Source: Candidatus Gastranaerophilales bacterium (GTDB taxonomy: Bacteria > Cyanobacteriota > Vampirovibrionia > Gastranaerophilales > Gastranaerophilaceae). Taken from it: a DNA stretch of 64,000 bases. The notes below the pieces were generated by a model. The model worked only from the letters and a program-made list of their open reading frames with translations. It was not told the origin of the DNA and did not search any database. Made by a program: the position numbers and the translations under genes. Positions 1 to 9,040 of the stretch are shown in pieces (position 1 is the first letter of the stretch; each line of letters begins with the position of its first letter). The DNA lies in contig CALUPV010000008.1 in assembly GCA_944322745.1 (NCBI GenBank), positions 16,992-80,991 of the forward strand, written 5' to 3'.

Positions 1-141
1 TTCCAAAAATTCAATTCATTACCAACCCCAGCTAAAGCAGGAATTGCAGCAGGTGCAGCTCTTTTAGCTCTTGCAGCTCCAATTGTAGCTTTGGTAAGTG
101 CACAAAAAGCCGGATACATTGAAGGTAAACACGAAGAATAG
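1..141 (+). CDS. C-terminal 46 residues of an unknown protein (partial)
   Basis: An open frame enters from the left edge and stops at TAG 139-141. The visible part has an Ala/Leu-rich stretch that could be one membrane helix (AAGAALLALAAPIVALV), followed by a short charged tail ending HEE. I do not recognise the family. It is followed 22 bases later by a strong hairpin terminator, which supports it being a real transcribed gene end. Because only the tail is visible, function cannot be assigned. Confidence 0.6.
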   Translation, partial: FQKFNSLPTPAKAGIAAGAALLALAAPIVALVSAQKAGYIEGKHEE

Positions 142-162
142 AAAAATAACAATTCAGGAAAT

Positions 163-190
163 AAAAAGCCCCTTTAAAAAGGGGCTTTTC
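163..190. terminator. Bidirectional intrinsic terminator
   Basis: A perfect 9-bp stem AAAAGCCCC/GGGGCTTTT (164-172 with 181-189) has A and T runs on its two sides. It lies between the partial plus-strand gene and the 3' end of serA on the minus strand, so it can end both transcripts. Confidence 0.85.
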
Positions 191-1783
191 TTATGGATTT
201 AATTTTATATATTGTGCATTTTTTATGCCGTCAATTTTATTTATAGTTTCCATTGTTAAATCATCTACATCTTTATCAGTAGTGATAATCATAATAGAAA
301 CATTGTCAGATTTATTTGATTTTTGAGCAACTTGCATTCTATTGATATTTATATTATGTTCACCGATAACTACAGCTACTTTTGCAACCATTGAAGGTTT
401 ATTTTCATGAGGAACAATTAACATATGTTCTTCAGCTTCAATACTCATATTGTAATCATTAATTCTAACAATTCTTGGCATATTTTTAGCAATTAAAGCA
501 CCTGTTACCGTATTTTCTTCAAGATCAGTAGTAAGAGTAACTGAAATTGAACCTAAGAAAGTACAATCTTTCTGCGACTTAGATGTTACAACATTAATAC
601 CTCTGTTTTTTGCAATTAGAGGAGCATTTACAAAATTTACACTTTCAACAAAAGAAGAGAAAATGCCTTTTTGTACGGCTACTTCAAGCGGAGAAACATT
701 AAGTTCAGAGAGATTCCCATTTACAGTAATATTTATATTTTTTAAATTACCCTTAGAAATTTGTTTAACAAGAGCACCTATATTTTCAGCTAAAGACATA
801 TAATCCTTAACCGGTTCTATAACAGAAGATTTTAATGCAGGAATATTAATTGCTGCTTTTGCACTTCCGCCAGATAGAACTTCTTTAATCTGTTCAGCGA
901 CATCAATCGCAACATTAAACTGAGCTTCAGCTGTACTTGCACCTAAATGAGGAGTCATAGTAACATTTCCGCTGCAAGAATATAATGGTGATGCGGTAAT
1001 ATCAGGCTCAGCTTCAAAAACATCTATGGCAGCTGCTTGAACTTGACCTGATTCCAAAGCTTCTTTTAAAGCTGCTTCATCAATAATTCCGCCTCTTGCA
1101 CAATTTATTATTCTAACACCCTTCTTCATTCTGTTTAAAGTATTTTTATTTATCAAAGAAGTTGTTTCTTTTGTTTTTGGCGTATGAATAGTTATATAAT
1201 CACATTGACCCCAAAATTCATCAAGACTTGTTACATATTTAGCCCCAATTTTTTCAACCGCTTCTTTTGTTGTATATGGATCAGATACAACAACATTCAT
1301 TCCTAAAGCAATAGCAACATGGGCAACATGCTGACCAATTTTTCCGAATCCAATAATACCAAGTGTTTTTCCGAAAACTTCAACACCTGTAAATTTTGAG
1401 CGTTCCCATTTACCTTCTTTTGTAGATAATGCAGCTGTCGGAATATTCCTTGACATAGCAAGCATAAGCGCTAATGTATGTTCAGCAGCAGCATTTGTGT
1501 TGCCATCCGGAGAATTTACTACAATTACACCTGCCTGAGTTGCAGCATCAATATCAACATTATCTACGCCAACACCAGCTCTACCAACAATTTTTAAATT
1601 TTTACCTGCTTCTAGAATTTTCTTTGTTACTTTTGTTTGACTTCTAATCATTAAAGCATCATAATCTTTTATTTTTTCTGCAAGTTCATCTTCCGGAAGA
1701 GTAGGTATAAAATCAACTTGAGCTACTCCTTCAAGTATTTTACCTGCTGCTTCATTAATCTTATCTGTAATTAAAACTTTCAT
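191..1783 (-). CDS. serA: D-3-phosphoglycerate dehydrogenase
   Basis: Cytosolic enzyme that oxidises 3-phosphoglycerate to 3-phosphohydroxypyruvate with NAD, the first step of serine synthesis. The 530-residue length is the long type with three regions: catalytic/NAD domain, intervening substrate-binding domain (about 320-450) and a C-terminal ACT domain (about 455-530) that normally gives serine feedback. Visible motifs are the Rossmann GFGKIG near residue 145, the catalytic Arg segment NCARGG, DVFEAEP and the His motif TPHLGAS. It lies 8 bp downstream of an AGXT-type aminotransferase on the same strand; together they could supply consecutive serine-pathway steps. Assignment is secure. Confidence 0.96.
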   Translation of the reverse strand: MKVLITDKINEAAGKILEGVAQVDFIPTLPEDELAEKIKDYDALMIRSQTKVTKKILEAGKNLKIVGRAGVGVDNVDIDAATQAGVIVVNSPDGNTNAAAEHTLALMLAMSRNIPTAALSTKEGKWERSKFTGVEVFGKTLGIIGFGKIGQHVAHVAIALGMNVVVSDPYTTKEAVEKIGAKYVTSLDEFWGQCDYITIHTPKTKETTSLINKNTLNRMKKGVRIINCARGGIIDEAALKEALESGQVQAAAIDVFEAEPDITASPLYSCSGNVTMTPHLGASTAEAQFNVAIDVAEQIKEVLSGGSAKAAINIPALKSSVIEPVKDYMSLAENIGALVKQISKGNLKNINITVNGNLSELNVSPLEVAVQKGIFSSFVESVNFVNAPLIAKNRGINVVTSKSQKDCTFLGSISVTLTTDLEENTVTGALIAKNMPRIVRINDYNMSIEAEEHMLIVPHENKPSMVAKVAVVIGEHNININRMQVAQKSNKSDNVSIMIITTDKDVDDLTMETINKIDGIKNAQYIKLNP

Positions 1784-1791
1784 TTTGTCAC

Positions 1792-2943
1792 CTATTTATT
1801 CATTTCTTCTATAAGAGTTGCAACACCCTTACCTAATTCAAATTTATGTCCTAATTTATGAAGGGTTGCTTCTAAAGCACCCACAGCAGTTATTGCATCA
1901 CGTTCAGACACAAAACCCAAAGTGCCCATTCTGAAAATTTTGTCTTTCAACTGATTTTGACCATTTGCGACCACAATATCATAATCATTTTTTAATACCT
2001 TTCTTATGTCAGGTACGCTAACATTTTCAGGCGGTAATATTGCAGTAATAGAAGTACTTGCAATAGAATCATCTTCTACAAAAAGTTTCAGATTAATTGC
2101 TCTCAATGCTTTTCTTAAAGCTTTTGCAATTTTTGTATGACGATTAATAATATTTTCAAGACCTTCCTCCTTCATCATCTCAAGAGCAACTTTTAGCCCT
2201 GAAATAAGGCTAACTGCAGGAGTAAAAGCTGTTGAATTTTCAAGAACTGATTTTCTGTTTGTACTCCAATTGAAATAAAAATCTGGTCTTTGACATTCTT
2301 TATGAACAGCCCAAGCTCTTTCACTTGCAGCTAAAAAGGCCAAACCGGGCGGAATCATAAATCCTTTTTGTGAGCCGGAAATTAATACATCAATACCCCA
2401 TTCATCCATTTTACAGGTCATCGCACCTAAACTTGTTACGCCATCAACTACAGATAATGCACCATGTTCTTTTATATAAGAGACAATAGTTTTAACATCA
2501 TTTGTCACACCTGTAGATGTCTCGTTTTGAGTTAGGGTAACAATCTTAATTTCTTTATTAACATCTTTATCTAATCTTTCTTTTAAAACAAGAGGATTAA
2601 TAGCATTACCAGGTTCAACTTCGATAGTTTCGACATCTGCACCTAAAGCTTTGGCAATTTTAGCCCATCTTTGTCCAAAATTACCAATTACTAAAGATAA
2701 TACCTTGTCTCCCGGATTAATCAAATTAGATAATGCAGCATCCATTGCTCCTGTACCACTTGATGTGTATACAAGTACATCATTCGAGGTTTGAAAAACA
2801 TATTTTAAATCAGAGTATACAGACTCTAAAATTTTGGAGAATTCCGAACTTCTATGCCCCATTGGATGTTTTGCTATTTCTAAAAGTACTCGTTCAGGAA
2901 CCGGAGTCGGCCCAGGTATCATTAAAAATGTTTTGTCTTTCAT
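1792..2943 (-). CDS. PLP aminotransferase, alanine-glyoxylate/serine-pyruvate (class V) family
   Basis: 383-residue class V aminotransferase. The N-terminal MIPGPTPVPERVL and MGHRS motifs are typical of AGXT/serine-pyruvate aminotransferases, and SGSQKGFM holds the likely PLP lysine. Family members exchange amino groups among alanine, serine, glyoxylate and pyruvate. Placement directly upstream of serA suggests it serves as the phosphoserine or serine aminotransferase here; that is inference. I chose ATG 2943 because the Shine-Dalgarno run GAGGGGAG sits 10 bases before it; a TTG at 2952 would leave only about 2 bases. Confidence 0.88.
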   Translation of the reverse strand: MKDKTFLMIPGPTPVPERVLLEIAKHPMGHRSSEFSKILESVYSDLKYVFQTSNDVLVYTSSGTGAMDAALSNLINPGDKVLSLVIGNFGQRWAKIAKALGADVETIEVEPGNAINPLVLKERLDKDVNKEIKIVTLTQNETSTGVTNDVKTIVSYIKEHGALSVVDGVTSLGAMTCKMDEWGIDVLISGSQKGFMIPPGLAFLAASERAWAVHKECQRPDFYFNWSTNRKSVLENSTAFTPAVSLISGLKVALEMMKEEGLENIINRHTKIAKALRKALRAINLKLFVEDDSIASTSITAILPPENVSVPDIRKVLKNDYDIVVANGQNQLKDKIFRMGTLGFVSERDAITAVGALEATLHKLGHKFELGKGVATLIEEMNK

Positions 2944-3045
2944 GTAATTCAATCTCCCCTCTGTTTAATAAAAATATTTTCTCATAAATTAGCAAGAAGT
3001 TTAAGTATTTGTTAAATTTGTAAACTATTATTGGCATTCAGTAAA

Positions 3046-3074
3046 TTTTGAGAAACAAAATGTTTTTATATAAA
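3046..3074 (+). promoter_or_regulatory. Promoter, shared with the gene at 41007
   Basis: TATAAA at 3069-3074 with TTTTGA 17 bases upstream (or TTGAGA 15 bases upstream). The 19 bases 3057-3075 are identical to 40945-40963 upstream of another lineage-specific gene, and the preceding AGTAAATT is shared too. This suggests two unlinked genes read from closely related promoters. Confidence 0.5.
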
Positions 3075-3106
3075 TAGGTAAGTATATATAAAGGTAAAAA
3101 ATCACT

Positions 3107-3706
3107 ATGCCAAACGGTATTTCATGCGCATATTTTGCCGCAAGAAATCTTGTATACGGTAAAAAAGAACAAAATCTTTTTAAAGAAGGAATTGCAGGAG
3201 CACAAACAGCTCGTACAATTGATTCTGTTGCTAAAACAGGCTTAATTAAAGGCTCTATAGCATCACCTATTGCATCTGTTTTCGATAAAGCAGCAGCTAT
3301 TGCAAGAAAAGTTGTCTATCCGCTAATTATTGCATCGGGAATTTATAATACAGCAGTAGCAGAAGACAAAGTTCGAACAGGAGCATCTCAAGCATCCGGC
3401 ATTGCAACTATGTATACTTTTGAGAAAATCGCAGAAAAAGCACTTAAGAATATTAATAATAAACTTGCAAATACCAATATTGTAAAAAATAATAAAGCAG
3501 CAAGAATAGGATTATACATTGCAAAAGGTCTTGCTTTTGTTGCTGCATCATTAACAGGTTATAATGTGGGCAGTAAAACTGCTGAAAAAATAGTTGATTC
3601 AACAAGAAATAAGATGCAACCGAAAAAAACAGTTAATAACAATAATATCTTTGATAATACAAACAGTGTTGAAGATGATCTTTTCAAAGAAATGCAACTT
3701 CTATAA
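3107..3706 (+). CDS. Unknown lineage-specific protein, Ala-rich helical
   Basis: 199 residues with no family I recognise. It is Ala/Lys-rich and mostly helical, with hydrophobic segments at about residues 60-85 (VVYPLIIASGIYNTAVA) and 150-170 (IGLYIAKGLAFVAASLTGY) that could be membrane-associated, and a polar Asn-rich tail. An AAGG lies 12 bases before the ATG. It is expressed from its own promoter and converges on the next gene, overlapping its stop by 6 bases. Isolated on its strand, so neighbours do not suggest a role. Confidence 0.7.
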   Translation: MPNGISCAYFAARNLVYGKKEQNLFKEGIAGAQTARTIDSVAKTGLIKGSIASPIASVFDKAAAIARKVVYPLIIASGIYNTAVAEDKVRTGASQASGIATMYTFEKIAEKALKNINNKLANTNIVKNNKAARIGLYIAKGLAFVAASLTGYNVGSKTAEKIVDSTRNKMQPKKTVNNNNIFDNTNSVEDDLFKEMQLL

Positions 3707-4570
3707 TAAAATTGCCAATATCATCAATAATATTCCTCCTATTTGAGACATTGTAGCCATATTTTGCATTTTTCTATTATTTTCGTATTTATAACTATTC
3801 TTCTTTGCATCATAAGCAACCATAATTCTCTGTAAACGAGTTACATCTGAATCAGAAACAAAAGTTCGATTAAAAAGTTTTTGTTCTAATCTGCTCAATC
3901 TATTTGAAGTATTATCGTTATTATATGAATTTCTGAGTATGTCTTCCTCTAAAGCTGCAAGTTGAAATGGCATAGATTGATCATTTACCGGTTCAAAGCC
4001 GCTATTATTATAATAATTATTTAAATCATCACTTGAATAATCATATGCATACTGGTTTGACATTTTTTTTGTTTTCGGTCTTATAACGGAAGCAAGTTTA
4101 TCTACTCTGGAATTTAAGTCTTCACTGCTTGTTTTATTAAATACTCTTTCTTCAAGCCTGTTTAATCTTGCATATATATTCTCATTTTTATATGTAGTTT
4201 TAAATATTTCCTCTTCCATCTTATCTACTATCGGATATTCAACAGAAGAATCTTCTTTTAACTCAGGTAATTTAAGATTATCTTTGCTTTGTGAAGATGA
4301 ATTACTACTATATAAAGGTCTTTCTTTTTTTATTGTTAATCCGGTATCATTTTGTATATTATCTACTCTCTTTAATATATCTCCGGTTTTCTTTTGACCA
4401 TATAGATTTTTTTCTATTCGTTCTACTCTTTTTTCATCGGATTCATCTTTATAATCATAACCAAAAATAGTATTTTCAATCGCAGTAATTTTCTCATGAA
4501 TAGACATTTCTGCAATCGATTCTGTGTTTATTGAAAATAATAGTAATAAAATTATTATATATTTTTTCAT
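3701..4570 (-). CDS. Secreted or membrane-anchored repeat protein, unknown function
   Basis: 289 residues. The chosen start (ATG 4570) gives a clean signal sequence KKYIIILLLLFSINTESIA and avoids overlap with the upstream gene; AGAGA lies about 9 bases before it. At least three degenerate repeats recur, each combining an Arg-Leu-x-x-Leu-Glu helix with a Phe-Asn/Gly turn: AIENTIFGY, RLEERVFNK and RLEQKLFNR. A single hydrophobic C-terminal helix (about 273-289) could anchor it. It is the last gene of an envelope-related run (Yip1, SppA, phosphohexomutase), so a cell-envelope role is plausible, but this is inference. Confidence 0.7.
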   Translation of the reverse strand: MKKYIIILLLLFSINTESIAEMSIHEKITAIENTIFGYDYKDESDEKRVERIEKNLYGQKKTGDILKRVDNIQNDTGLTIKKERPLYSSNSSSQSKDNLKLPELKEDSSVEYPIVDKMEEEIFKTTYKNENIYARLNRLEERVFNKTSSEDLNSRVDKLASVIRPKTKKMSNQYAYDYSSDDLNNYYNNSGFEPVNDQSMPFQLAALEEDILRNSYNNDNTSNRLSRLEQKLFNRTFVSDSDVTRLQRIMVAYDAKKNSYKYENNRKMQNMATMSQIGGILLMILAILL

Positions 4571-4581
4571 AACAAAATTCT

Positions 4582-5160
4582 CTATATTGAGAATATATAC
4601 CACAATTTAGAAACAAAACATACCATCCAGTTAATAGCAAAAAACGAAGCAACAAAAGGAAGAAATATTAGCATAAATGCTCTGGAAATTGTTATATTAT
4701 ATACAGCTCTAAGAGCCAAAGCATATAAAAAGATTATCCAAAAGTATAATACACATTCAATTATTGTTGCAAAAATATAACCAATTTCGCCTATTTGTTT
4801 TATTAAATTTAATGGTGCAAAGAATATATAAGGAACCGGAACAAAAGCAGTTAAAAATAATATCTTTTCCAGTTTTTTACCTCTATCAAATATTCTTGCT
4901 ATATATTCAAAAAATAAAGCAGTTAAAAACCAAATAAAAACTGTAGATATTATTGAACCTAACAATGAGAGAATAAACATCACACTTAATATTGAACCAT
5001 CGAAAATACCTAATGTAAGCTTATTGATAAGCGCTATAAAGACTACTGTTACAACTGCTAATCTTATAGATACAGTTATATCTTCTCGTTCAAAAAATGC
5101 TTTTGGAGAAAAAATTACACTATATATATTTTCAAAAAAATCATTAACTGTTATTCCCAT
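4582..5160 (-). CDS. Yip1-family integral membrane protein
   Basis: 192 residues with about five membrane helices. The N-terminal YSVIFSPKAFFE is the 'P-x-x-F-F' segment typical of bacterial Yip1-domain proteins, and the central helices carry Pro-containing turns (VPVPYIFFAPL). The biochemical role of bacterial Yip1 proteins is unclear. Its start overlaps the 3' end of sppA by 10 bases, indicating co-transcription and probably translational coupling. Confidence 0.75.
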   Translation of the reverse strand: MGITVNDFFENIYSVIFSPKAFFEREDITVSIRLAVVTVVFIALINKLTLGIFDGSILSVMFILSLLGSIISTVFIWFLTALFFEYIARIFDRGKKLEKILFLTAFVPVPYIFFAPLNLIKQIGEIGYIFATIIECVLYFWIIFLYALALRAVYNITISRAFMLIFLPFVASFFAINWMVCFVSKLWYIFSI

Positions 5161-6155
5161 AAATATAAAGGCCTTCTACTTAATACCATACTTGTTGGAA
5201 TTATATCCGAAAATTTTATGTTTCTATTCAAAGAATATTCAGTTAAACTAGAAAAATACTCTCCAAAAGAACTTTTTCTATTATAATTTACCAGCTTTAC
5301 TTTTAGCTTATTATTGAATTTCTGTTGAGCCATTTTCTCAATCATTGATTTTGCAGTATCCATATCTCCTGTTTCATCAATAAAACCAAGTATTTTAGCT
5401 TGTATGCCCGTAAATACTCGCCCATCAGCATACTTCGTTAGATTTTCTTCTAATAAATCAACTTTCGGTACTTCATAACAAGCTTTTCTCTCAATTCTTC
5501 CTTTTCTTATTGCATTTAAGAATTGTTGATAAGAATCATCGACAATATTTTGCATTAATTCTTTTTCTTCAGGAAGCATAGCTCTTGTACTTGAACCTAT
5601 ATCTTTAAATTTACCACTTTTTATGACAACTTGGTCTACATTTAATTTATTGGTAAGTAAGTTATGATAGTCCATAAAAGAAAAAATTACACCTATACTA
5701 CCTGTTAGAGTACCATCCTGAGCAATTATTCTATCTGCAGCAGAAGCAATATAATAACCGCCGCTTGCAGCAACATCTTCCATTACGGCAATTACAGGCT
5801 TATTTTCTCTTATATTCATAATCTGATTGTATATATTCTGAGACATTGCAACAGTGCCTCCGGGGGAATTTATCTTTAAAATAACCCCCTGTATTTCAGT
5901 ATCTTCTTTTGCTAATTTTAAAGATTTCAACATATTCGTAGCATTTGCTTCTTTTGCAAAAAAATTACTTTCAGATGAAGATGCTATTACTCCATCTAAT
6001 TCAATTACTGCAACTTTATTAGTATTAGATATTATATTTTTACTTGTCTTATTCTCTCCGATATAAGATTCATTCTTATCTATTGCAAAGAAGCCTAAAA
6101 GTAATGATAAAAAACATAAAACAACTACTATTTTAGCTAATATTGATGCTTTCAT
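5151..6155 (-). CDS. sppA: Signal peptide peptidase SppA (S49 family)
   Basis: 334 residues: an N-terminal membrane anchor (about 6-24), then the S49 Ser-Lys protease domain. Key parts visible are LKINSPGG, the nucleophile region VAASGGYYIASAADRI with Ser in AASGG, and TGSIGV. A downstream lysine (KSGKFKDIGS) matches the usual catalytic Lys region. SppA cleaves leftover signal peptides in the membrane. Length matches the short single-domain SppA. It follows the phosphohexomutase gene with touching stop and start, and overlaps yip1. Confidence 0.93.
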   Translation of the reverse strand: MKASILAKIVVVLCFLSLLLGFFAIDKNESYIGENKTSKNIISNTNKVAVIELDGVIASSSESNFFAKEANATNMLKSLKLAKEDTEIQGVILKINSPGGTVAMSQNIYNQIMNIRENKPVIAVMEDVAASGGYYIASAADRIIAQDGTLTGSIGVIFSFMDYHNLLTNKLNVDQVVIKSGKFKDIGSSTRAMLPEEKELMQNIVDDSYQQFLNAIRKGRIERKACYEVPKVDLLEENLTKYADGRVFTGIQAKILGFIDETGDMDTAKSMIEKMAQQKFNNKLKVKLVNYNRKSSFGEYFSSLTEYSLNRNIKFSDIIPTSMVLSRRPLYLWE

Positions 6156-7648
6156 TATTCCTCACATTCTGAATATTTAGCAATGCATTCATCTAATAGT
6201 GAAATCATAACGTTTTTGTAATGTATTGCTTGTTTCTTTTTTGATGCTTCAAATCTTAGTGTAAATACAGGTTCTGTATTACTTTGTCTTATTAAAGCAA
6301 ACCCATCCGGAAATATAATCCGTAAACCGTCTAATGTTACTATGTCATTTATTTTTGTACCAAATATCATATCGTTATTTTTGATTTTTTCAGTAACATC
6401 CTGTAAAACCTTCTTTTTAAGATTATTCTTACACTTATGTCTAACTTCATCTAAAGTACAAACTCTATTAAACGGTATGAGTAAATCACTCAATTTAAAA
6501 TTAGGATTTGTTTTTTTATTTTTTGCTAAAATTTCAATAACTCTGCAACCGGCATAAACAGCATCATCAAAACCGTAATATCTGTCTTTAAAAAACATAT
6601 GACCTGACATTTCACCGGCTAAAATAGCATTAGTTTCTTTCATTTTTGATTTTATATAACCATGTCCGGTCTTACACATTATTGCATTACCGCCTTGGGC
6701 ATTTATTTCATCAAATAATACCTGAGAGCATTTAACTTCAGAAACAACTGTCGGTTTTTCACCTCTAACCGATAAATCTTTTATAACATCTTGTGCATAA
6801 ATATATAATAATTTATCACCGGTTAATGCATTACCTTCTGAATCAATTACACCTAATCTATCTGAATCACCGTCAAATGCTATACCAATATCAGCTTTTG
6901 TCTCTATAACTTTCTTCTTTAAATCATCTAATGTTGATAAATCACTGGGATTAGGATGATGATTAGGAAATTTACCATCAGGCTCAGAGTATAATTCAAT
7001 AACATTACAGCCAATATCAGAATATAGTTTGGGGGCAACAACACCAGCTGTACCATTTGCACTGTCAACAACCACTTTAATTCCACTGCCGACTCTTCCA
7101 AATCTGGATGTCAAGAAATCAATATATTGAGGCAATATATTATACAATCTTGATTCACCATGCTTCACTGAAGTAATATCATTACTCATTTGCTCTATTG
7201 TATATTCTTTCACCTTTTTTATATCTTCTTCACTAAAAGATGATTTATTAAAAGTAAGCTTTAAACCGTTATACTCAGGTGGGTTATGACTCGCAGTTAC
7301 AATTAAAGCACCTGATATTTTTGCATCTTTTGATATACTTTCAGGGATTGAAACAAACTCAGAAAAATAACCTATAGGCGTTGGAACAACATCTAAATTA
7401 ATAGCATTAGCCCCCATATGAACAATACCCTTTATTAAGGTTTTTGCAAGTGATTCAGAATGAAGTCTTGCATCTCTTGAAATTGTTACCCAAATTTCAT
7501 TCGGGTCCATACCTGTTTTGTCTTGAATATACTTCACATAACCTTTTCCTACATAATAGAATAATTCCTCTGTTACAGTTTCTCCATATATTCCTCGAAT
7601 ATCATTTTTACCAAAAGCACTAAAATCAATTGTTTTTGTCATATTCAT
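6155..7648 (-). CDS. Phosphomannomutase/phosphoglucomutase
   Basis: 497-residue alpha-D-phosphohexomutase that interconverts hexose 1- and 6-phosphates. Diagnostic motifs are the phosphoserine loop TASHNPPEYNG, the metal loop DGDSDRLG, the sugar loop EMSGHMFF and the phosphate-binding C-terminal RQSNTEPVFTLRFE. ManB/Pgm specificity cannot be decided from sequence alone. It starts the minus-strand run with sppA, Yip1 and the repeat protein, consistent with supplying sugar nucleotides for the envelope. Confidence 0.92.
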   Translation of the reverse strand: MNMTKTIDFSAFGKNDIRGIYGETVTEELFYYVGKGYVKYIQDKTGMDPNEIWVTISRDARLHSESLAKTLIKGIVHMGANAINLDVVPTPIGYFSEFVSIPESISKDAKISGALIVTASHNPPEYNGLKLTFNKSSFSEEDIKKVKEYTIEQMSNDITSVKHGESRLYNILPQYIDFLTSRFGRVGSGIKVVVDSANGTAGVVAPKLYSDIGCNVIELYSEPDGKFPNHHPNPSDLSTLDDLKKKVIETKADIGIAFDGDSDRLGVIDSEGNALTGDKLLYIYAQDVIKDLSVRGEKPTVVSEVKCSQVLFDEINAQGGNAIMCKTGHGYIKSKMKETNAILAGEMSGHMFFKDRYYGFDDAVYAGCRVIEILAKNKKTNPNFKLSDLLIPFNRVCTLDEVRHKCKNNLKKKVLQDVTEKIKNNDMIFGTKINDIVTLDGLRIIFPDGFALIRQSNTEPVFTLRFEASKKKQAIHYKNVMISLLDECIAKYSECEE

Positions 7649-7744
7649 TTATATCCTTGTTTCAAAATTAAAAAACGATTATACTCAACATTATAGAAAA
7701 TATTATAAGCAAAATCAAAAATAATAAGAAAATGTTGTAATAAA

Positions 7745-8617
7745 ATGAAATTTAATAAACGAGAACTAATATTTTTTGCCTTTATTTTACCATCTTTTTT
7801 AGGATGTGTAATTTTTATATTTTTGCCATCTGTTTTTTCTTTTATTTTAAGTTTCTTTAAATGGAATTTAATCTCAGAAATTAAATTTACCGGTTTTCTC
7901 AATTATATAGATCTGTTAACATCAGAAGATTTCTGGTTAATATTAAAAAATACTATTGTATATGCAGTTTCTGTCACTGTATTTGCCACATTTATTCCCT
8001 TAATACTTGCTTCTATAATAAAAAACAAAATATTAGGTAAAGAAATATATAAAACAGCATATTTTTTACCATTTATAACTCCAATGATTGTAGTTGCAAT
8101 GGTTTGGCAATGGATTTTTGACCCTAATATTGGCATTGTAAATTATATTTTAAAATCTAATTTACAATGGTTATATGACTCAAACCTTGCAATGCCGGTT
8201 TTAATCTTTGTTTCCGTATGGAAACTAATCGGATATAATATGATAATTTTTATTTCGGGGTTTTCTACAATAAATGAACAAGTTTATGAAGCAGCAAAAA
8301 TTGATGGTGCAAACAGCAAAAAGATTTTTTTCAGCATTACTATCCCCCTATTAAGCCCTACAATTTTTTTCGTACTATTAATAACAACCATTAGTTCTTT
8401 TCAAGTATTTGACTTAATATATCTTATGACACAAGGCGGACCGGAAAATTCAACAAACATACTTGTTTATTGGCTCTATAAAAACGCTTTTGAATTTTTC
8501 AATATAGGAAAAGCGTCAGCAATAGCCTATATCCTATTCGTGTTTATTCTTACTCTAACGATAATACAATGGAAATTAAGAAAGAAATGGGTCATAAATG
8601 AAAACGAGAACGTTTAA
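7745..8617 (+). CDS. Sugar ABC transporter permease (MalF/UgpA-like)
   Basis: 290 residues with six membrane helices and the cytoplasmic EAA loop EAAKIDGANSKKIFFSITIP, which docks to the ATPase. It belongs to the CUT1 type permeases for oligosaccharides or glycerol phosphate, which normally work as heterodimers. No second permease, binding protein or ATPase lies next to it, so it must pair with components encoded elsewhere or be a leftover. Its stop overlaps the convergent gene at 8614 by 4 bases. It starts right after a possible divergent promoter shared with the phosphohexomutase. Confidence 0.9.
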   Translation: MKFNKRELIFFAFILPSFLGCVIFIFLPSVFSFILSFFKWNLISEIKFTGFLNYIDLLTSEDFWLILKNTIVYAVSVTVFATFIPLILASIIKNKILGKEIYKTAYFLPFITPMIVVAMVWQWIFDPNIGIVNYILKSNLQWLYDSNLAMPVLIFVSVWKLIGYNMIIFISGFSTINEQVYEAAKIDGANSKKIFFSITIPLLSPTIFFVLLITTISSFQVFDLIYLMTQGGPENSTNILVYWLYKNAFEFFNIGKASAIAYILFVFILTLTIIQWKLRKKWVINENENV

Positions 8618-8898
8618 GCGAGAACTGATAATAGTTGTTTCTTAGGAGAAACATCATTCTTCTTCTCAGTTTGCTTTGAATATAACTTATCTATACCAGA
8701 CTTAATTTCTTCAGCTTCTTTCGTAACTTTTGGACTAAATAGCTCAGATATCTTATCTGCTATACTCAAAATTTTTGTTCCTATTGTTTCAGGATCTTTA
8801 TAATAAGCACTTTCATATTCCGGATATGGAACAGCAGTGTGTTTAAAACTTGGTCTTATTGAGTTATAATTAAATGAACTAATTGAATTAACTTTCAT
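8614..8898 (-). CDS. Small unknown protein
   Basis: 94 residues, soluble, Lys/Glu-rich, no recognised domain. The N-terminus (MKVNSISSFNYN followed by PSFKH) resembles the start of other unknown proteins in this window, such as the SFSGEN segment at 25.3 kb, which may be a lineage signature; that is only an impression. A Shine-Dalgarno GAGGTAAG lies upstream. It has a strong promoter at 8953-8981 and an 8-bp inverted repeat in its leader, so it appears individually regulated. Confidence 0.7.
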   Translation of the reverse strand: MKVNSISSFNYNSIRPSFKHTAVPYPEYESAYYKDPETIGTKILSIADKISELFSPKVTKEAEEIKSGIDKLYSKQTEKKNDVSPKKQLLSVLA

Positions 8899-8917
8899 TT
8901 TTCTTACCTCTTTCGTT

Positions 8918-8940
8918 TAAAGTGTTTCACTTACACTTTA
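8918..8940. repeat. Inverted repeat TAAAGTGT-N7-ACACTTTA in the leader of the 8614 gene
   Basis: Perfect 8-bp arms at 8918-8925 and 8933-8940, just downstream of the -10 element. This could be a repressor operator or an mRNA 5' hairpin. A related inverted repeat, ATTAAGTG-N9-CACTTAAT, lies at 9041-9065. Confidence 0.5.
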
Positions 8941-8952
8941 TTTTATATATTC

Positions 8953-8981
8953 ATTATGTATTAGAAAAAATATTTTGTCAA
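8953..8981 (-). promoter_or_regulatory. Sigma-70 type promoter of the 8614 gene
   Basis: On the minus strand, TTGACA (8976-8981) and CATAAT (8953-8958) are separated by 17 bases. The -35 is a consensus match and the -10 differs at one position. Confidence 0.7.
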
Positions 8982-9040
8982 TACTTTAAAATATAAAATA
9001 TTACAAATTAATACTTTCCTTATTTCACAAGCATTTTGCC

